From NCBI GenBank assembly GCA_020062805.1, contig JAGUVP010000198.1, positions 1 to 5,938 of the forward strand: DNA of 5,938 bases, written 5' to 3'. This DNA comes from Candidatus Bipolaricaulis sp. (GTDB lineage Bacteria > Bipolaricaulota > Bipolaricaulia > Bipolaricaulales > Bipolaricaulaceae). A program made the position numbers and the translations under genes. The notes below the pieces were generated by a model, which had not been told where the DNA came from, searched no databases, and worked only from the letters and a program-made list of their open reading frames with translations. Shown here one piece after another: positions 5,380 to 5,938 of the stretch. The stretch's first letter is position 1. Every line of letters starts with the position of its first letter.

Positions 5380-5577
5380 TTTGAAAGCCCGGACACCGCG
5401 CCTTTCAGAGCGGTCCGAGGAAGCCAAGCATCTACCAGAGCGCCTCGGTGAGTCCCCGGGCGATCACCTCTCAACAGCCTCTCGGTGTCATGACCGCCGG
5501 CCGTTGCCCCCCGTGGTCTACACGAGGAAACCACGGGCTGAACATGTGTGCACGGAACGAGACCTGACCCCGGCGAC
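5376..5577 (+). repeat. repeat element E (best full-length copy)
   Basis: The clearest example of the family, about 202 bp. From left to right: GACCTTTGAAAG at the left end with TGAAAG/CTTTCA pairing; CCGAGG and CCTCGG forming a second stem; CATGACCGCCGG; an 8-bp stem CCCGTGGT (5510-5517) and ACCACGGG (5530-5537) with a 12-base loop; CGGGCTGAAC; then the core at 5549-5571 and GGCGAC. The left part aligns with B, the right 105 bp with D. It contains no coding sequence and no flanking target duplication was seen. It ends two bases from the phzF stop codon. Confidence 0.8.
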
Positions 5578-5579
5578 GC

Positions 5580-5938
5580 TTAGAGCGTGACCGTGCCCTG
5601 GCCGAGCGCGATCACCCTACCGCCCACGCGCACCCTCCAGAGAAGGTCGACCGACAGCAGTAGCTCCGACGGCCGACCGACACGCTCGCCCTGGTGGACA
5701 CGCCGCGAGAGCGGCAGTGAGGCACCCGTAGCCAGGTACCAGCCCCCAAGGTTTGCGCAGGCCGAACCGGTCGCCGGATCCTCCCGGAACGCGCCGCCCG
5801 CTTCGAACAGAAAACGGGCGATCACCCTGTCTTCGCCCTCTTCCGCGAATACGTAGGCAAGCTGGCGCCCCTGCGCGCTGCGCAGTCGGGCGAGCTTCGC
5901 GGCATTCGGCGCGACGCGGTTCACGGCCGCTGCGTCCA
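5580..5938 (-). CDS. PhzF-family isomerase/epimerase, C-terminal part (cut by right edge)
   Basis: About 119 codons are visible, ending in TAA at 5582-5580; the gene continues beyond the right edge and its start is outside. The diagnostic block is FREDPATGSACANLGGW, the conserved PhzF motif whose Asp belongs to the active site in studied members. It is followed by VHQGERVGRPSELLLSV and a closing GGRVIALGQG, the normal end of the family. A GTG at 5924 is in frame, but the frame stays open to the edge and known family members have an N-terminal half of about 150-180 residues with the catalytic Glu, so the GTG is unlikely to be the start. Members act on varied small molecules; phenazine synthesis should not be assumed, and no phenazine genes are seen here. 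Confidence 0.9.
   Translation of the reverse strand, partial: DAAAVNRVAPNAAKLARLRSAQGRQLAYVFAEEGEDRVIARFLFEAGGAFREDPATGSACANLGGWYLATGASLPLSRRVHQGERVGRPSELLLSVDLLWRVRVGGRVIALGQGTVTL

Noticed and set aside
5067..5534. 155-residue minus-strand open frame after the membrane protein gene
   Set aside because: It overlaps the end of that gene antisense and continues into repeat element E; the composition is not protein-like.
84..5571. CRISPR array from the recurring 23-bp core
   Set aside because: Spacing between copies ranges from about 68 bp to over 1.4 kb and the intervals contain whole genes, so it is not a repeat-spacer array.
341..5577. Integron gene-cassette array with attC sites
   Set aside because: Cassette-like gene content and same-direction repeats suggested it, and ATCTAAC in B and GTTATGC in A are near attC core forms. 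But no paired RYYYAAC and GTTRRRY ends are conserved between copies, genes point both ways, and no integrase gene is present.

Overview
GC-rich DNA, most likely from a proteobacterium. The base composition, Shine-Dalgarno (SD) sequences and gene families fit that, but nothing seen fixes a genus. The window looks like an accessory region: five clear genes, each a stand-alone function, separated by related non-coding repeats that all lie in the same (+) orientation.

Layout. Positions 1-340 hold no confident gene: a possible 23-codon gene start runs off the left edge on the minus strand, with a decayed copy of the repeat core beside it. Repeat element A (about 341-532) is followed by a Fic-domain AMP-transferase gene on the minus strand (590-1762). 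Repeat element B (about 1799-2005) separates it from a minus-strand GNAT acetyltransferase resembling aminoglycoside 6'-acetyltransferases (2012-2521). The divergent intergenic region 2522-3000 holds an 11-bp tandem repeat array, two 12-bp palindromes and a short repeat copy (C). A second, unrelated, cysteine-rich GNAT gene follows on the plus strand (3001-3594). Element D (3595-3730) leads into a 465-residue multi-pass membrane protein of unknown function (3747-5144). Then come a bare repeat core (5357-5379), the full-length element E (5376-5577), and the 3' part of a PhzF-family gene on the minus strand that continues past the right edge (5580-5938).

The repeats share a 23-bp core, TGCACGGAACGAG followed by ACCTGACCCC. 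In the best copies this is the right end of an element of about 200 bp with several small hairpins. Copies D and E are about 94% identical over 104 bp and flank the membrane protein gene. Elements often touch gene ends: E ends two bases from the phzF stop, the B core ends about seven bases from the first GNAT stop, and D starts at the second GNAT stop.

The genes do not form one pathway. Fic, two GNATs, an orphan membrane protein and PhzF are typical single-gene accessory cargo. The arrangement suggests cassette-like modules joined by, or collected around, a repeat family. I see no integrase, transposase or convincing integron attC site here, so the mechanism is open. The repeat family and its relation to gene boundaries is the most interesting feature of the window.
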